NCBI GenBank assembly: GCA_038501195.1 | Contig: JBBPUQ010000006.1 | Span: 3,844,001-3,908,000, forward strand | DNA: 64,000 bases | Reading direction: 5' to 3' | Source: Nemania diffusa | Taxonomy: Eukaryota > Ascomycota > Sordariomycetes > Xylariales > Xylariaceae | Part shown: positions 19,865-31,241 of the stretch, in pieces | Layout of the letters: each line of letters starts with the position of its first letter | Position numbering within the stretch: the first letter of the stretch is position 1 | The notes under the pieces: generated by a model | Database searches by the model: none | The model's input: the letters and a program-made list of their open reading frames with translations, nothing else | What the model was told of the DNA's origin: nothing | Translations under genes and position numbers: made by a program

Positions 19865-22665
19865 TATAAGTGCAGCATTATAAAAAAGACCGTCACCATA
19901 TAAGCTACAGAGAACTTTAACGTAAATTACATGTGTCCTTGACTTGCGCGCTAGCCTCCTGTTCTTTTGGTAGATAATTAGTATCTCTAGCTAGCTGCAA
20001 ACTTAATTGTTTACGAAGTGAGAATATAGCTACTAAAGCTACTATGTATATAAGGAGATAGTGAACAGCTAGCCACGTTTATAGTGCTTTAACAGAGGCT
20101 AGGACTAACTGCTATGCAGTTTAGACCCTAGACGTGAAAGACAATCTATCTATCCATCCATAGGGAAAATTCGAAATTTCTCTGTGCCGCTTAGTCTCCT
20201 CGAGGTCAACTGGTGATGAAATCATTGAAGAGTTCTCTAAATTGACTAGTGGTCCGCCTCCCTATAGAATCTCCATTTGTCTAAAGCCGTACAACAACTC
20301 CATTTTATTAGGATTATACTACAGCTAAAAGTCTATCGTAGTATAAGACTGTGTATCAATTATTAAGCGGTGAAATAAACCTTACGGTCTGTAAACTAGT
20401 CCAGTAAGTAAGGGCTGAATTCTCTTTGTTTCGTTAAGAAATATACTTGAATAGTTGGGTGGAATAAAGCTGAACCTATGCTGATCAAACGTTGGAAACA
20501 AGATAAGATGTGTCAACTATTCGCATTTCTAGCTCTGCATTCTAGTTTAGAGGTGCAATTGCCGTGAAATAGTTTCTATTACTCCGAGTGTTAATAGATA
20601 TTGCTACATGTGTCATAGAACAGAACTGCAGCTCACATTATTTAGCATCTTCAACGAACCTTTAAATGAACTTTCTACTTTTGATTTCCTGGATCTCTAA
20701 ATATTCATAATGCCCCGGCTCTACGCCACTGGCGACCCCAAAAACTATTATCATTAACTATGCAAGAAAGGATATTTTGTCGGGCAAAATGTAAGATGCT
20801 ATTGTATTATAATTCGAGTGATAGGACGTGTAGGTTGCACTATTAAGGAAAGACTATTTTACGTCGCAACTTACAGTTAATTATACGTAGCTTACGGCTA
20901 GGACCATAGTATTGTCGTGATAATTGGTTTACCAATGCAACATAAGCCATTGTACCCAATTCTAAGTATAACGGGTAATATCTTTAGACTTTCAAGGAAC
21001 GCCTGGGCAAATGTCGTGCGTCGCGTTTATGATAAAATAAGAGGAATAAAACCGAGCGACAGGGAAAAAGAATCCTTTATTCGGATGACATGTAGGTAGG
21101 CATTATACTCCGCCGACGTATTTTCTCGAATTAGGTAATTGCCTTTTTAGATAATATTAGGCACATGCGAGTACTTAGTTGCTGATGTAATCATTAGCCC
21201 TCAGTACCTTACACTGCTTCATGCGGAAGGATGAGGTCTTATTTAAGGTCATTGGATTGAATGGTGGAAGGAATCCTATTGGTCGCGATTTACGAGCGTA
21301 TAAATAGGTACTTATACGATGAAGAGGGTGTTGATATGGAAAACTCCGTGTCCTGGACTAATCAAGCAATGAGGTTTTTTTATTTGATCTATTCGTTTTT
21401 GTTGATGAATTGAACGACCCATTTTCTCGATAAGAATAGGTAAGTAGTGCCTAATTAGACCGGTTCCCTGCCCTTCTAGGCGCTTTCTAAGAATCCGAAT
21501 CCTTGCTAATTCCGCTTCGGGGCTGGCAGGATCAGACTGGTTTGATGGAATAAGTAGATTAGAATTCCGTATATGGAGCTTTATTTGAATTGACAGGTTC
21601 AGCGATCACCCCCGGCGCCATGCATTTCTGCGGCACGGAATTCTAGGGCCAAGGCGAGCGAAACAATATGATTCATGATGAAGACACTGTTTTCTCAATA
21701 CTATTCTAGAGCCTTTGTCTTAGCTCCGGGGGCTCTTAAAATACTCTGCCTAGCGGAATCTATGGCGCATACAGAATAGTATCTACACGCTATGCCATCC
21801 GACGTCTTGGCAAATGACCTAAGGCTAGGGCTGCAACTATTATTAGGTAAAAATCTCGATAACCCAGGTTCTACGATCTTCCCGGGGTGAGCCAAGCATG
21901 CACCCTCTTTAGGATTACATACTGTACCTACATTCTGCTCTCGTGCGCACACCTCGCCGCACCGGTCCGCACCCAGTCGGTATGCAGCCCTGTATTGACA
22001 CAATACGTTAGGATTTGACGACGGGACTTGCCAGATGATATAGTATTCATTTTTACTGTTGCTATTCAGACGATTTATCCGAGCGAGCGATACTAGGGAT
22101 CCGGCACCGAAATATCGCCATTCAGCACCCCCTCACGCCACTAATGGCAGCCTAGGACCGGCTAAGTCGTCTACCCACGATCTCATCGTACAGTATCAAG
22201 CTTGCTCAACCTTCCATACTATACTAGCAGTCCCAGCATGGCGTCCAATTTAGAACAGTATCACAAATACTTGATCAGCTGATTCATACTTGTTAGCCAT
22301 CGTGTAAATCTAAGAGACCGACCACGCCGGTATCTTCCTTTTGCAGCTCGTAAAGGAGCAAACCTGGCCCTGCGCAAATGAAATAAGTGTTCCTATGAAG
22401 CTTTATACCGCACGAACCATGAACAGTTCTATCCGAATGATGCAGATTGTACAGTATGCTTAGCGACCTAGCATCCAGACCTCAATCATAGCTTCAATCT
22501 CTGCAAGCAAGAAAAGCTATTTAAGTTGAAGCTAAACCGTTTCATTGAGTATTATCAGCTCAAGTCCAGCAGCCTCGATAAATCCAAGTTACATTTTATA
22601 AGCCCTCAAGACCACCGCCATATTATTCGAATTTAATTCCATCATCTACGAGATCTACAAACACC
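19865..22665. other. gene desert
   Basis: AT-rich; frames at 20917-21099, 21701-22003 and 22059-22253 are short and lack recognisable content. Probably old repeats eroded beyond recognition, plus the promoter of the FAD monooxygenase in the last few hundred bases. Confidence 0.5.
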
Positions 22666-24015
22666 ATGAGTGGCTCTCCTTCGACAATTCGGGTCGCAAT
22701 TGTGGGCGGGGGGATAGCTTCAGCGGCTCTCTTGCGAGGACTCCTGAGACACTCACACATTGCCGCCGACATATACGAATCACAGCCATCATTTAAAGCA
22801 GAAGGTCATAATATTACCTTGACATCTGCAGCCGAAGAAATTTTAGTCAAATTAGACCCCTCTTTAGATGACTGTCTCAGTCGAGCAGAGGCAGTCTATA
22901 CTGTCACCGACACCAGAATCGCCGCCGGCCCATATGCAGGGCAGCTCGTCGAATCACCACCAGAGCAAGAGTACAGAGAAAGAATGGTTGATCCCCAGAA
23001 GTTATTGGATGAGCTACTGAGAGGGACACCGCCACGTATGATCCACGCGAGCTCGCGAATCGCTTCTATCACCGAAATATCGCCTGGAGGCGGTGTAATG
23101 ATGACCTTTGTGGGTGGAACACAGAAGAAGTACGATATCGTCGTGGGTGCGGATGGCGTCCATGGCATTACCCGAGAATTCGTCCTTGGCCCCGACGATC
23201 CGGCCTTGCGGCCACAGCACACCGGGGTCTGGAGACTTTCTATCAAGGTCCCCTACAAAAAGGCACTAGATGCCATGGGGTCTGAATTCCTCGACCCACG
23301 CCGGCCCTGCCAGACCTCGTGGATCGGCGACGGGACCTACCTACAACATGACTTCATGGGTCCTGATAAAGACGTCAATATCAGTGCCTACGCCATCAAT
23401 AGCGAATATTCTACGGACGCGTGGGCGAGCTTGCTAACGCCGGAGGAATTTGGCGCTGTTTTTGCGAGCATCCCACTATCGGTTTGTCGGGGCATGATAA
23501 GTGTGAGTATTACACAGAAATTCAAAACTCTCTCATTCTTGTCTGCGTGGATGCTAATACAAATTTTCTAGTTAATACAAAGTCTATATACAGTCCAAAT
23601 AGCTGGCATTTCGTATTTGCAACACAAACCAGCGCGGACCTACGTCACGAACAATGCAGCGTTGATAGACGATGCTGCCCATTCCATATTAGCCGTACGT
23701 GGGGTGAATGCGCTTATCGGATTGGAAGAAGCGTATATACTTAGTATGTTACTAAGCAGAGCATCATCCAAGGCAGCAATCCCAGCAGCATTGCAAGCCT
23801 TCGATCATGTCTGTCGACCCAGGGCTGAAGAAGCCGTGCGGCATACGATTCAGTGTGGACTAGTCACTATTGGGAGGGATCAGCAAGTCGGCCTTGATCC
23901 TTACCTCATGGGCCCTCGGCTTCAGTACCATTGGCAGGTTCTTAAGGAATCGAAAATTGAGGCGCAGCAAGCAGCTGCCATTCATCTAATGGATCAGTTG
24001 CTGATGCAACACTGA
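22666..24015 (+). CDS. FAD-dependent monooxygenase (salicylate-hydroxylase-like, 2 exons)
   Basis: Class A flavin monooxygenases hydroxylate aromatic or polyketide substrates using NAD(P)H and O2. Exons 22666-23502 and 23572-24015 join across a 69-bp GTGAGT...TAG intron to give 426 residues, a normal length. The Rossmann start is VAIVGGGIASAALLRGLL, with the third Gly of GxGxxG replaced by Ser. The middle motif YDIVVGADGVHGITRE (DG motif) is intact. The second FAD motif, normally GDAAH, reads LIDDAAHSILAVRGVNALIG: Gly is Asp and the usual P.GGQG loop is altered. A C-terminal helix follows (QVLKESKIEAQQAAAIHL). Altered FAD-contact residues raise the possibility of weak or lost activity, though the frame is fully open. 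Lies about 1 kb upstream of a SnoaL-like gene in the same orientation. Confidence 0.85.
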
Positions 24016-24997
24016 AACATCATATGATATACCTAGCTCAAAGTATACCTCATCATGATTCTGCAGGTAGGAGTCTGGTCAGGACGGATTACGGTGGCAT
24101 GTTTTTTACGGACTTCTATTTATAGACGGCGCGTATAGAGTTGGTATCGCACGAGCATACTTGCATATTTGGGGCATTCTGGGTACAGTTCTTAAGGTTT
24201 ACTTCTCCCCTTTACATAGTTTATGTTCATCGATATAGTATTCAGATTATATTTGGCATTTGCGTTTGTTGTTGTATAAAAGTGCTATGCACTTAGCACA
24301 ACCTAACAATAAGAAGAAATATGCATCTGCCACTAGTATTTAGGGAAGTCGATAGCTTTACAACGACGGTACTAGGCGATAAAGTCGCAGCGAGGGCGCT
24401 TCTAGACCCCCAAGAGTATTACCACCCTCGCCTAATAACACCTATGTAGGATCCGCATATCCGAACAGAGTTGTCCATTTATCAATAAAGTTGAGCTTTG
24501 ACCCTATACTGAGATCTAGCTTCTACCTATCTCCACTCCGAACCAACGCTCCTGACACACAGGCTTTGTGTCCTTGAACGATAATACATCGAATCCGTAA
24601 GCTATTATTCGAGATAGCTTTCTAATCCACTATAGAGCGGCTAATATATTTTTATAGAATTCCTGGAAGGGGAATTCTCAACAAGATACAACGGCAGCGA
24701 CGGGGATCTACTGCTCAGTAAATGAAGAAAGTCACGCTACTCTCTAAGTAATAGTAAATACAAAACATGTGGACATGTAATCAGAGATAATTCAGCACAC
24801 TTTCTATTAAGTCGGTAGCAAACATCTGTGAAAGACCGCTTATATAATTATTTCCCCAACGGAGTTCCGGAATCCGGGGACCTGAGTTGAAGCTAAAAAG
24901 GGGATTAACTATTATCTCCCAGCCGGCATTCATTTAAATATAATCAGTGTATTAAAACCACTAGGATTTTAATATCCTGATTAATATTGTGGCCGCA
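24016..24997. other. intergenic, no gene recognised
   Basis: AT-rich, no coding frame. Probably the 3' end of the monooxygenase gene and the promoter of the SnoaL-like gene. Confidence 0.45.
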
Positions 24998-25438
24998 ATG
25001 GATTCGTCGGATGGGGCAACAACAAAAGGAGCCCGTGACTTCAAAGATACAGCACAGCTTCTACGCTACCTCTATGCCGATCTTTCGCGACTATCACAAG
25101 TGGCTTCTCCCGATATAATTTTGCACCGCTTCAACGACCCCTCTACCCCTCTTCAGGGTATCGCAGCTGCACAGGCGCACGAAGAAGCCCTCATTGCCGC
25201 GACAGGAGGCACCCTAGTCATGGATATTGAATCGATTGCGGCGAACCCACACTTTGGCGCTGTGCTTGGGTTTTTACGAGGACAGAGCCCGGGTCTAGAT
25301 GATCTAGTCGTGCCATTTTGCGGCCTCTGGCGATTCGTGGACGGGAAGCCAATTGAACATTGGGAGAACACAGCCGGAAATTCTCAGGAGATTGCAAGTT
25401 GGTTGATGGCTGCAAGAGCGGGAAACGCGTTGAGGTGA
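24998..25438 (+). CDS. SnoaL-like / NTF2-fold protein
   Basis: A single-exon protein of 146 residues. The first ATG (24998, MDSSDGATTK) is the likely start. The pattern QLLRYLYADLSRLSQVASPDIILHRFND, GIAAAQAHEEALIAATGGTLVMDIESIAAN, FGAVLGFLRG then VVPFCGLWRFVDGKPIEHWENTA follows the SnoaL_2 cone fold. The terminal 'FxGlwrf.dGKi.EHWe' is the most diagnostic part. Such proteins act as cyclases, hydroxylases or isomerases in metabolite pathways, or are of unknown function. It is 1 kb downstream of the FAD monooxygenase and upstream of an M20 relic, which fits a metabolic neighbourhood. A MITE begins 53 bp past its stop. Confidence 0.72.
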   Translation: MDSSDGATTKGARDFKDTAQLLRYLYADLSRLSQVASPDIILHRFNDPSTPLQGIAAAQAHEEALIAATGGTLVMDIESIAANPHFGAVLGFLRGQSPGLDDLVVPFCGLWRFVDGKPIEHWENTAGNSQEIASWLMAARAGNALR

Positions 25439-25490
25439 TCATAAAGTGTGTCACATAAACAGGAATTCGAAGTAAAGAAATAAGAGGCTA

Positions 25491-25675
25491 TCCCTTTGAG
25501 TGCTGAATCGGCACAGTAACTTCAAAGTGGAATAACGGGGCCGATCTCAAGGATGAATATACCTAATAAGAGTATAAACAAGGCTCGGATAACAGTTTTA
25601 TTGGGTGTAAACTCATCTAGATCGGCCCCGTTATTCCACTTTGAAGTTACTGTGCCGATTCAACACTCAAAGGGA
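25491..25675. mobile_element. MITE copy 2 (TA-flanked, TCCCTTT termini)
   Basis: 185 bp with flanking TA. The 55-bp terminal inverted repeats begin TCCCTTTGAGTG, with 54 of 55 positions matching; the single mismatch is C/T. Internal core ACCTAATAAGAGTATA, GCTCGGATAA, TTTTATTGGGTG is shared with the other copies. It lies in the 3' flank of the SnoaL-like gene. The near-perfect arms suggest a recent insertion or a well-preserved foldback. Confidence 0.88.
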
Positions 25676-26317
25676 TACTGTGTGGCCGCGAGAAATAATA
25701 TTATGTCATACCGAGGTGGTAAATATACATATGCAGTGTGTGCACGTAGATGGGGCAAGTCGCCTCCTGAACGTAAGCAATCCAACACTTACCCTATAGT
25801 ATCTACACCAACGGGAGAATCATGTCATCGTCGGGTCAACAATGATAAAAGCCACTCTTTCCACAAGAAACAATAAGACGGGACTCTCGCCAATAAGCTC
25901 GTAAGGACAGTTATTTAATATAACACATCTAGTTATAATCAAGTCCACCCAGTCGTCTGTTTACTTGTGAGTTGTGACATATTACTTTATGGTCTTCTAC
26001 GCGAAACACATATACATCCCTTGCCAAGCCATTTCCCTACACATATAGTACAACCTCGGTAGTCCTTGCTTTATACGAAGCGCATAGAGAGCCAGCCTTT
26101 GCTTTGCCTCGCGGCTGCTACTATTCTCTTGATGTCTACGCATGTATTAATAGCAAGGGAAGCCGAACGAACGATCGGATGACATGGCTTGCGACTCACA
26201 CATTGAGAAGGCGGCAGTCGATACTCAGCCGAGCTAGTCAGTTCCACTGAACCCCCCCATTCTGTTATTATTAATACTCACTATTAATGTCACCAGCAGA
26301 CGCTATCACTGCCCAGC
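25676..26317. other. intergenic, no gene recognised
   Basis: No coding signal; frames here start at non-ATG codons. Holds the presumed promoter of the M20 relic. Confidence 0.4.
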
Positions 26318-27619
26318 ATGGCGATTCAATCCGGGCAAACCCCCTCATTCGAGAAACTGCGTGCCATCTTCGAGGAATCATTCCCCTCCTCGGGGACGTA
26401 CAGCCGTCTGTACCAAATCTTCCATGAGCTCCCCGACCTACTAGGCCAGGAAGAACTCACCTCCTCCATCGTTGCTCGGAACCTCGAGTCTCTCGGCTTT
26501 GACGTGGAGTCCCATGTAGGGGGGTATGGCGTTTTTGGCATCCTGGCCAACGGGGAGGGGAGGACTGTCTTACTTCGCTCGGAATTGGACGCCCTACCAA
26601 TGGCAGAGGAAACCGGACTCCCCTACGCTAGCAAAGAAATGCAGGTCGATGTCGACGGCATGAATAAGCCTGTCATGCATGGTTGCGGCCAAGACATGAA
26701 TATGGCCAGCCTGCTAGGTGCCGCACACCTGCTAGGCAAGATAAGGGATAAGTGGACTGGCACCTTGATCTGCTTGTTCCAACCCAACGCGGAGCGGCTG
26801 CTGGGCGCCCGCGCTATGATTGATGATGGGCTCTTTCGAAAGATCCCGACGCCTGACATCATCCTGGGTCAGCACGCCGTCCCTACCAGGGCTGGTACCA
26901 TCAGCACCAGACCAGGCCACATCCTCGGCTTTCTAGATTCGTTGGATGTGCGTGTGTACGGCAAGGGTACGCATTCATCGACACCTGAGCTAGGCATCAA
27001 CCCTATCCTGATAGCCAGCTGCATCATTTCGCGCCTGCAAACGGTTGTTTCCCGAGAGATTGACGTTAAATAGCCCTGCACTATCGCTTGCGGCTACTTC
27101 CACACTGGAACAGATGCCAGCATTATCCCGGACTTTGCCGATTTCAAGGTAGACATCCGCTCATTTGACCAAGATATCCAAAATACGGCCACCCAGGCAG
27201 CTAGGCGCATCATCGTGGAAGAATGCCAAGCCACCAACTCCCTCAAGAGCCCGCGGATCACGATTTCTACTAGCTGCCCTCCCGTCGACAACGACGCCGA
27301 GGCGACAGCCAAGTTCACAAAGGCCTTACATGATTTCTATGGCACGGACGCCCCGGACAAGATCATCGAGATGGATCTTGCCATAACTGCGGACGATTTC
27401 GTCTTTCTGGCACACCCACCTGACAAGAAACCGATACCTTACATTTACTGGAACTACGGTGTTACCCCAAGAGACGAGTACGATGTAGCTGAACAAAACG
27501 GCACACTTCGGGATTTGCCATTTAACCACAAATCCAAGTTTGCGGCCGAGATAGAACCGTCCCTGCGAGCTGGTATCGAGGGGTTGGCTATCGCGTCAGT
27601 TTTGTTCTTTGGTTCCTGA
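26318..27619 (+). pseudogene. M20-family amidohydrolase, interrupted by one in-frame stop
   Basis: M20D proteins are metal-dependent amidohydrolases or carboxypeptidases. Reading from the ATG at 26318 gives about 433 codons, full family length, broken by TAG at codon 252 (27071-27073). The same frame continues with clear family sequence (CGYFHTGTDASIIPDFADFKVDIRSFD, then TADDFVFLA and PFNHKSKFA). Landmarks before the stop are HELPDLLGQEE, VLLRSELDALPMAEETGLPY, GQHAVPTRAGTIS and HSSTPELGINPI. Metal and catalytic residues are also altered. The usual CGHDMH reads CGQDMN, and the usual QPAEE reads QPNAER. So the protein would probably be inactive even if the stop were read through. A CAG-to-TAG transition would explain the stop. 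It may be a decayed member of the neighbouring metabolic group, or a pseudoenzyme later inactivated. Confidence 0.85.
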
Positions 27620-29318
27620 GCGATTAGGGGTAATGAACCAACTTCAATATGTTTACGCTGTCTAACTTGCATAGTACTTGATGATTATATGGTTGCTATT
27701 ATTGGCCTTTACGATGACATATATCATTACTGGTGTTCTCGAAGATCTGTTGAAAATTGCTGTAGAACGTGCTTATGCGTAAACCAGTCGAGATATGGAC
27801 CTTAAAACCAGCTTCTAATTTGATTTTTAAGAAGTACTTGTTAAACTTGAAAGTAAATATCATAACATTTTAAGTTTTGTTGCCAAAAAAAGCCTTAAAA
27901 TTTAATTATGAAAGAATATTGATATTAATAATTAGTGGTTTTTACCTGGGTAATAATAGTTTAATTCCGGGTCCGAATAGTTTCACCTATTGCCACTGCT
28001 TCCCCTCCTTTCATATTGCCTTTTAAACCTCCGCAGAAAGTCTCATGCCTGTATGCCATATATTGTGGTTCAACTCCGTGAATCGGCTAAGTTTGTAACA
28101 GTAGGCTCACATATTTGGCTTTTCTCCAACAATATTGTTGTATCTGGCCGGATCGATAATAGAACTATCGGTTTCTCCACCCAATCGTGTCAGGTAATAA
28201 AGTAACCAGACTCTATAGGGTGGTTATATCTATGGATTTGGCTATATATAAGGGACCTTCGACCCTCCTTATAGATCTAGAAGGTTAGGAATCAATGAAT
28301 CTATCGATTGAGCCCTATAGTACAACCTACTACACCCTTCTACCTAGCTGCTACGGGGCTTCTATTCACTCTGTGACTTCTACCTCTGACAAATCGCCCG
28401 GTCGCCAAATCTCATTTTAAACGAGCTAGTCCTTCATTAGCATTTAGTGGGCGGGTAACTTACGAGGCTACTGCTTGAGCTCCCCGATGATTCTTAGTGA
28501 GGATAGAATGGCCATAGGTTTGCCCACCATACCCTGACCAGCCGTTGTTAGAACTGAGCGATATTCCAAAGTTGCCAGATTCACTAGGGTTGGTTTTCCT
28601 TGGTATGATAGCCCCTACTTACCAAAGTTCTCTGGACTGTCGAATCTAAGGGGACTTTGGCTCCAACGAGGGCATAGGAACCAGCTGTGTTATTTATGGT
28701 GTCCTTGGTGGCGATCTAGCTCATAATCATTTGTCATTATTTTGTGTGGACCTAAGCTAGAAGGAAGTTCGAAGCTCTAGTCATTGTGACTATGGAATAA
28801 ATATGGTAAGAAAAAAAGACAATTAAGCATACTATATCTTTAATCAAGATAGGAGTTCTATAGAGAGGTTTAAATATATTAGCAGAGGTTGGTATATGCT
28901 CTACTTGATCTACAATCTACCCACGCACCGCACCTCTGGATCGCTCATCGTCAAGGGTAGATGCGATACCTACTCAAGGCATCGGGGCTGATTTCAGTGA
29001 CCAGACTTATTACGTCACTAACTTCCTGAATTCCAGATATATAGGTCTAGTAAACATAATTAGCGGGATGATTAGCCCCACCAGCTAGGTCTCTAAGCCA
29101 AGGGAAAGGCTAAAAACCCTCCCACTACTTTGTAAACCACTCCCTTCGTGTGAGGTAGAAAAGTGAGGTGATGAGGGCAAAGCCCTCGTGTCAAAGTCGC
29201 GGCGAAGGGACCCCCTTTTATAAGGAGGACACCTTGCTGGGGCTCGTGCCCTGAATAATGTAAGACAACCCAAGAAAAGTCCGCCAACTCTATATACCTA
29301 GGTCATTACTGGTACAAG
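27620..29318. other. gene desert, AT-rich
   Basis: Long A/T runs around 27830-27920 and no coding frame. A GC-richer patch at about 29090-29290 has short overlapping frames but no recognisable protein; it may be a fragment of a dispersed repeat not repeated in this window. Confidence 0.45.
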
Positions 29319-30836
29319 TCACGCAGCCCCTATTTCGAGATCCTCGATGCTCTCTGAAAGCCATGAAACTCTACCTACGTTGCCCTTGACAAGAGTACCG
29401 ATATCAACTAGGCAGGATTTCGCATGCACCATTAATCCCCAATAGTGAATGTCGTTTAAGATACTTAACAGGAGCATAACACTGCTAGCATCAGAACAGT
29501 CCCCAAACTTCATTTGAAACATTGTACAGCCACTCCAGGTATCGTAGGTCTTCGGTACAATATACCAGAGTTCCCACTCTGCTCCTATAAATGTAATACT
29601 ATAGTGCCGTAATTGGTTCTTGTGATCCTCTGGCCAGTCGCTAGCCATGTTCAGCTTTCGAAGCGCTTTATGTTTTAGATGCCAACGATTATATAGAGCT
29701 ATAGCCGAAGCAATAGCAACTTGGTTGGTGGCTGTCTGAGGGGTTTCTAAGTATTTCTTAAACTCGATCGTAAGATACGGGCAGCATGCGCGATTCTGCA
29801 CAACAGAGACAAACTTCCTAACGTCGTGGCGGATATTGAGCGGGAAAGCTCGGAGCGAGATATAGTATGCGCAGTCCGGGCGAATGTCCCATTCATACTG
29901 CTTCTCGGACGAAGTAAGCCGTGTCGGAACCTTCCACGTATCAAGTGTGGGCTTCTGCACAAGCTGTATTGTGCGCACTGGGGCCATGGGCATCTCGGAT
30001 GGTTCCACTATCTTTGGGTACCGGCGTTCGTCAAGGAGCATCTCCTGTAGAGCAAATGCCGCAAATTCAGCTTCGTTGCAAAGGAATTCTTTCATAGCGC
30101 AGAATTCTTCTTGGATCCGCTTGGCATGTTCGTTGTTAGGCGCCACCCATATATTGAGGGCAAACTTCTTTTTGTAGACATTGAAGCGCTCTATACGGTC
30201 ATTGGGTAGCTTGGAAAGAGAAAAGTGATCGTAGAAGCTTTGAGTTACACTTCGTCTCTCGATCGTAATTCCATATGGTGTTAGAACTGTTGTTTCGAAG
30301 TCCAGGTCGGAGATCTTAGCGGTTCTGGATGTTGATGTCGATGTTGAAGCAAGTGTGCCCGTTACGGAGGGTGCTTCCTTCCTACCCCTTCCTTTCGGGA
30401 TCTCTGTTTCGGCCCCGTATGCCATGACACTTTTCCACAGCTGTGTGATATACTCAGGGTCCGCGGTAGCAACGTCAGAGCAGTACTTGTGTGAAGCCGA
30501 AGTACGACGAAGACGCGATTTTGATCGCGATGACCAAGATGAAGACGAAGATGGCGAATTGGATGGCATAAATGACTTCGATGCCCGCAAGCGAGCAACC
30601 GAGTTAGCGGTCGGATAAGTGTAGTGAGGGAGGGTCCGTGTTTCGCAGCATGTTGGAGGCTGCTTGCTGCGGGGTCGCTGAAGCTGTTTCTGCTGCCTTC
30701 TACTATCATTGATGGCTCCAGACATACGATAACAAGCCCTGTCCGATGCGCGTTGGGCGCCATCAAGCGTATGTGTATGTGATAGCGCCGCTGACATTGT
30801 TGCGCTGGGCGTGATGGCGTAGTTTGGGGATACCAT
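29319..30836 (-). CDS. fungal protein with a PD-(D/E)XK-nuclease-like domain
   Basis: A single-exon protein of 505 residues. Residues 1-175 are low-complexity and basic (Ser/Arg/Thr-rich), probably disordered. From about 180 a folded domain follows. It contains RPDCAYYISLRAF (Pro320-Asp321) and, 37 residues on, CPYLTIEFKKYLETP (Glu358-Phe-Lys360). It then continues TATNQVAIASAIALYNRWHLKHKAL. The spaced PD and ExK with the following NQxA helix match the PD-(D/E)XK-like domain in a large set of uncharacterised fungal proteins (I think of the DUF7924 type). The catalytic triad looks complete. The C-terminal part alternates hydrophobic strands (ITFIGAEWELWYIVPKTYD). No substrate can be named. The start codon is the first ATG; Met14 is an alternative. 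Confidence 0.7.
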   Translation of the reverse strand: MVSPNYAITPSATMSAALSHTHTLDGAQRASDRACYRMSGAINDSRRQQKQLQRPRSKQPPTCCETRTLPHYTYPTANSVARLRASKSFMPSNSPSSSSSWSSRSKSRLRRTSASHKYCSDVATADPEYITQLWKSVMAYGAETEIPKGRGRKEAPSVTGTLASTSTSTSRTAKISDLDFETTVLTPYGITIERRSVTQSFYDHFSLSKLPNDRIERFNVYKKKFALNIWVAPNNEHAKRIQEEFCAMKEFLCNEAEFAAFALQEMLLDERRYPKIVEPSEMPMAPVRTIQLVQKPTLDTWKVPTRLTSSEKQYEWDIRPDCAYYISLRAFPLNIRHDVRKFVSVVQNRACCPYLTIEFKKYLETPQTATNQVAIASAIALYNRWHLKHKALRKLNMASDWPEDHKNQLRHYSITFIGAEWELWYIVPKTYDTWSGCTMFQMKFGDCSDASSVMLLLSILNDIHYWGLMVHAKSCLVDIGTLVKGNVGRVSWLSESIEDLEIGAA

Positions 30837-31130
30837 AGAGTAGATAGCCTGGTCGACTATACTGAGGGTGTTGTGTTGGAGAAGTAGAGGATAATTAATT
30901 ATTGAAGAAATAAATTATTGAAAAAAATAAGCAGATATTGATGGTATTATGGACAAAGTACCAGTACTGCATGAATACGTTGAGGCAGTATCACTACTCC
31001 TAATTAGGACACAGGTAAACAAATAACTCCAGGTAAGGTCTGCGAGACTAGATACGTTACAGCCCAATATCCTGCATCTATGTACCTACCTACATCTAAT
31101 TACCTACATAAGGTACCTTTTCAGCTCCGC
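30837..31130. other. promoter region of the PD-(D/E)XK-like gene
   Basis: AT-rich with ACCTACC-type runs near 31083-31115. No gene seen. Confidence 0.35.
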
Positions 31131-31241
31131 GACTTGCAAGTGTAGTAACGGGGTTTCTTGCACCCAATAAAACAATAACATTTGTCTCGGATAATACTTT
31201 ATATAGAAACCCCGTTACTCCACTTAAAGGTCACGGAGCGG
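31131..31241. mobile_element. MITE copy 3, diverged
   Basis: An imperfect inverted repeat: CAGCTCCGCGACTTGCAAGT and GTAGTAACGGGGTTTC on the left, GAAACCCCGTTACTCCACTT and CACGGAGCGG on the right. The middle shares GCACCCAATAAAAC and CTCGGATAATAC with copies 1, 2 and 4. The TCCCTTT outer termini and TA flanks are not recognisable, so the exact ends are uncertain. Confidence 0.65.

Noticed and set aside
27065..27073. GTTAAATAG, which begins GT, ends AG and contains the M20 stop codon; removing it keeps the frame
   Set aside because: Nine nucleotides is far below any spliceosomal intron length. The simpler explanation is a nonsense mutation.
29085..29290. GC-richer patch with two overlapping minus-strand frames
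   Set aside because: Too short, no stable frame choice; might be a repeat fragment but no second copy exists in this window.
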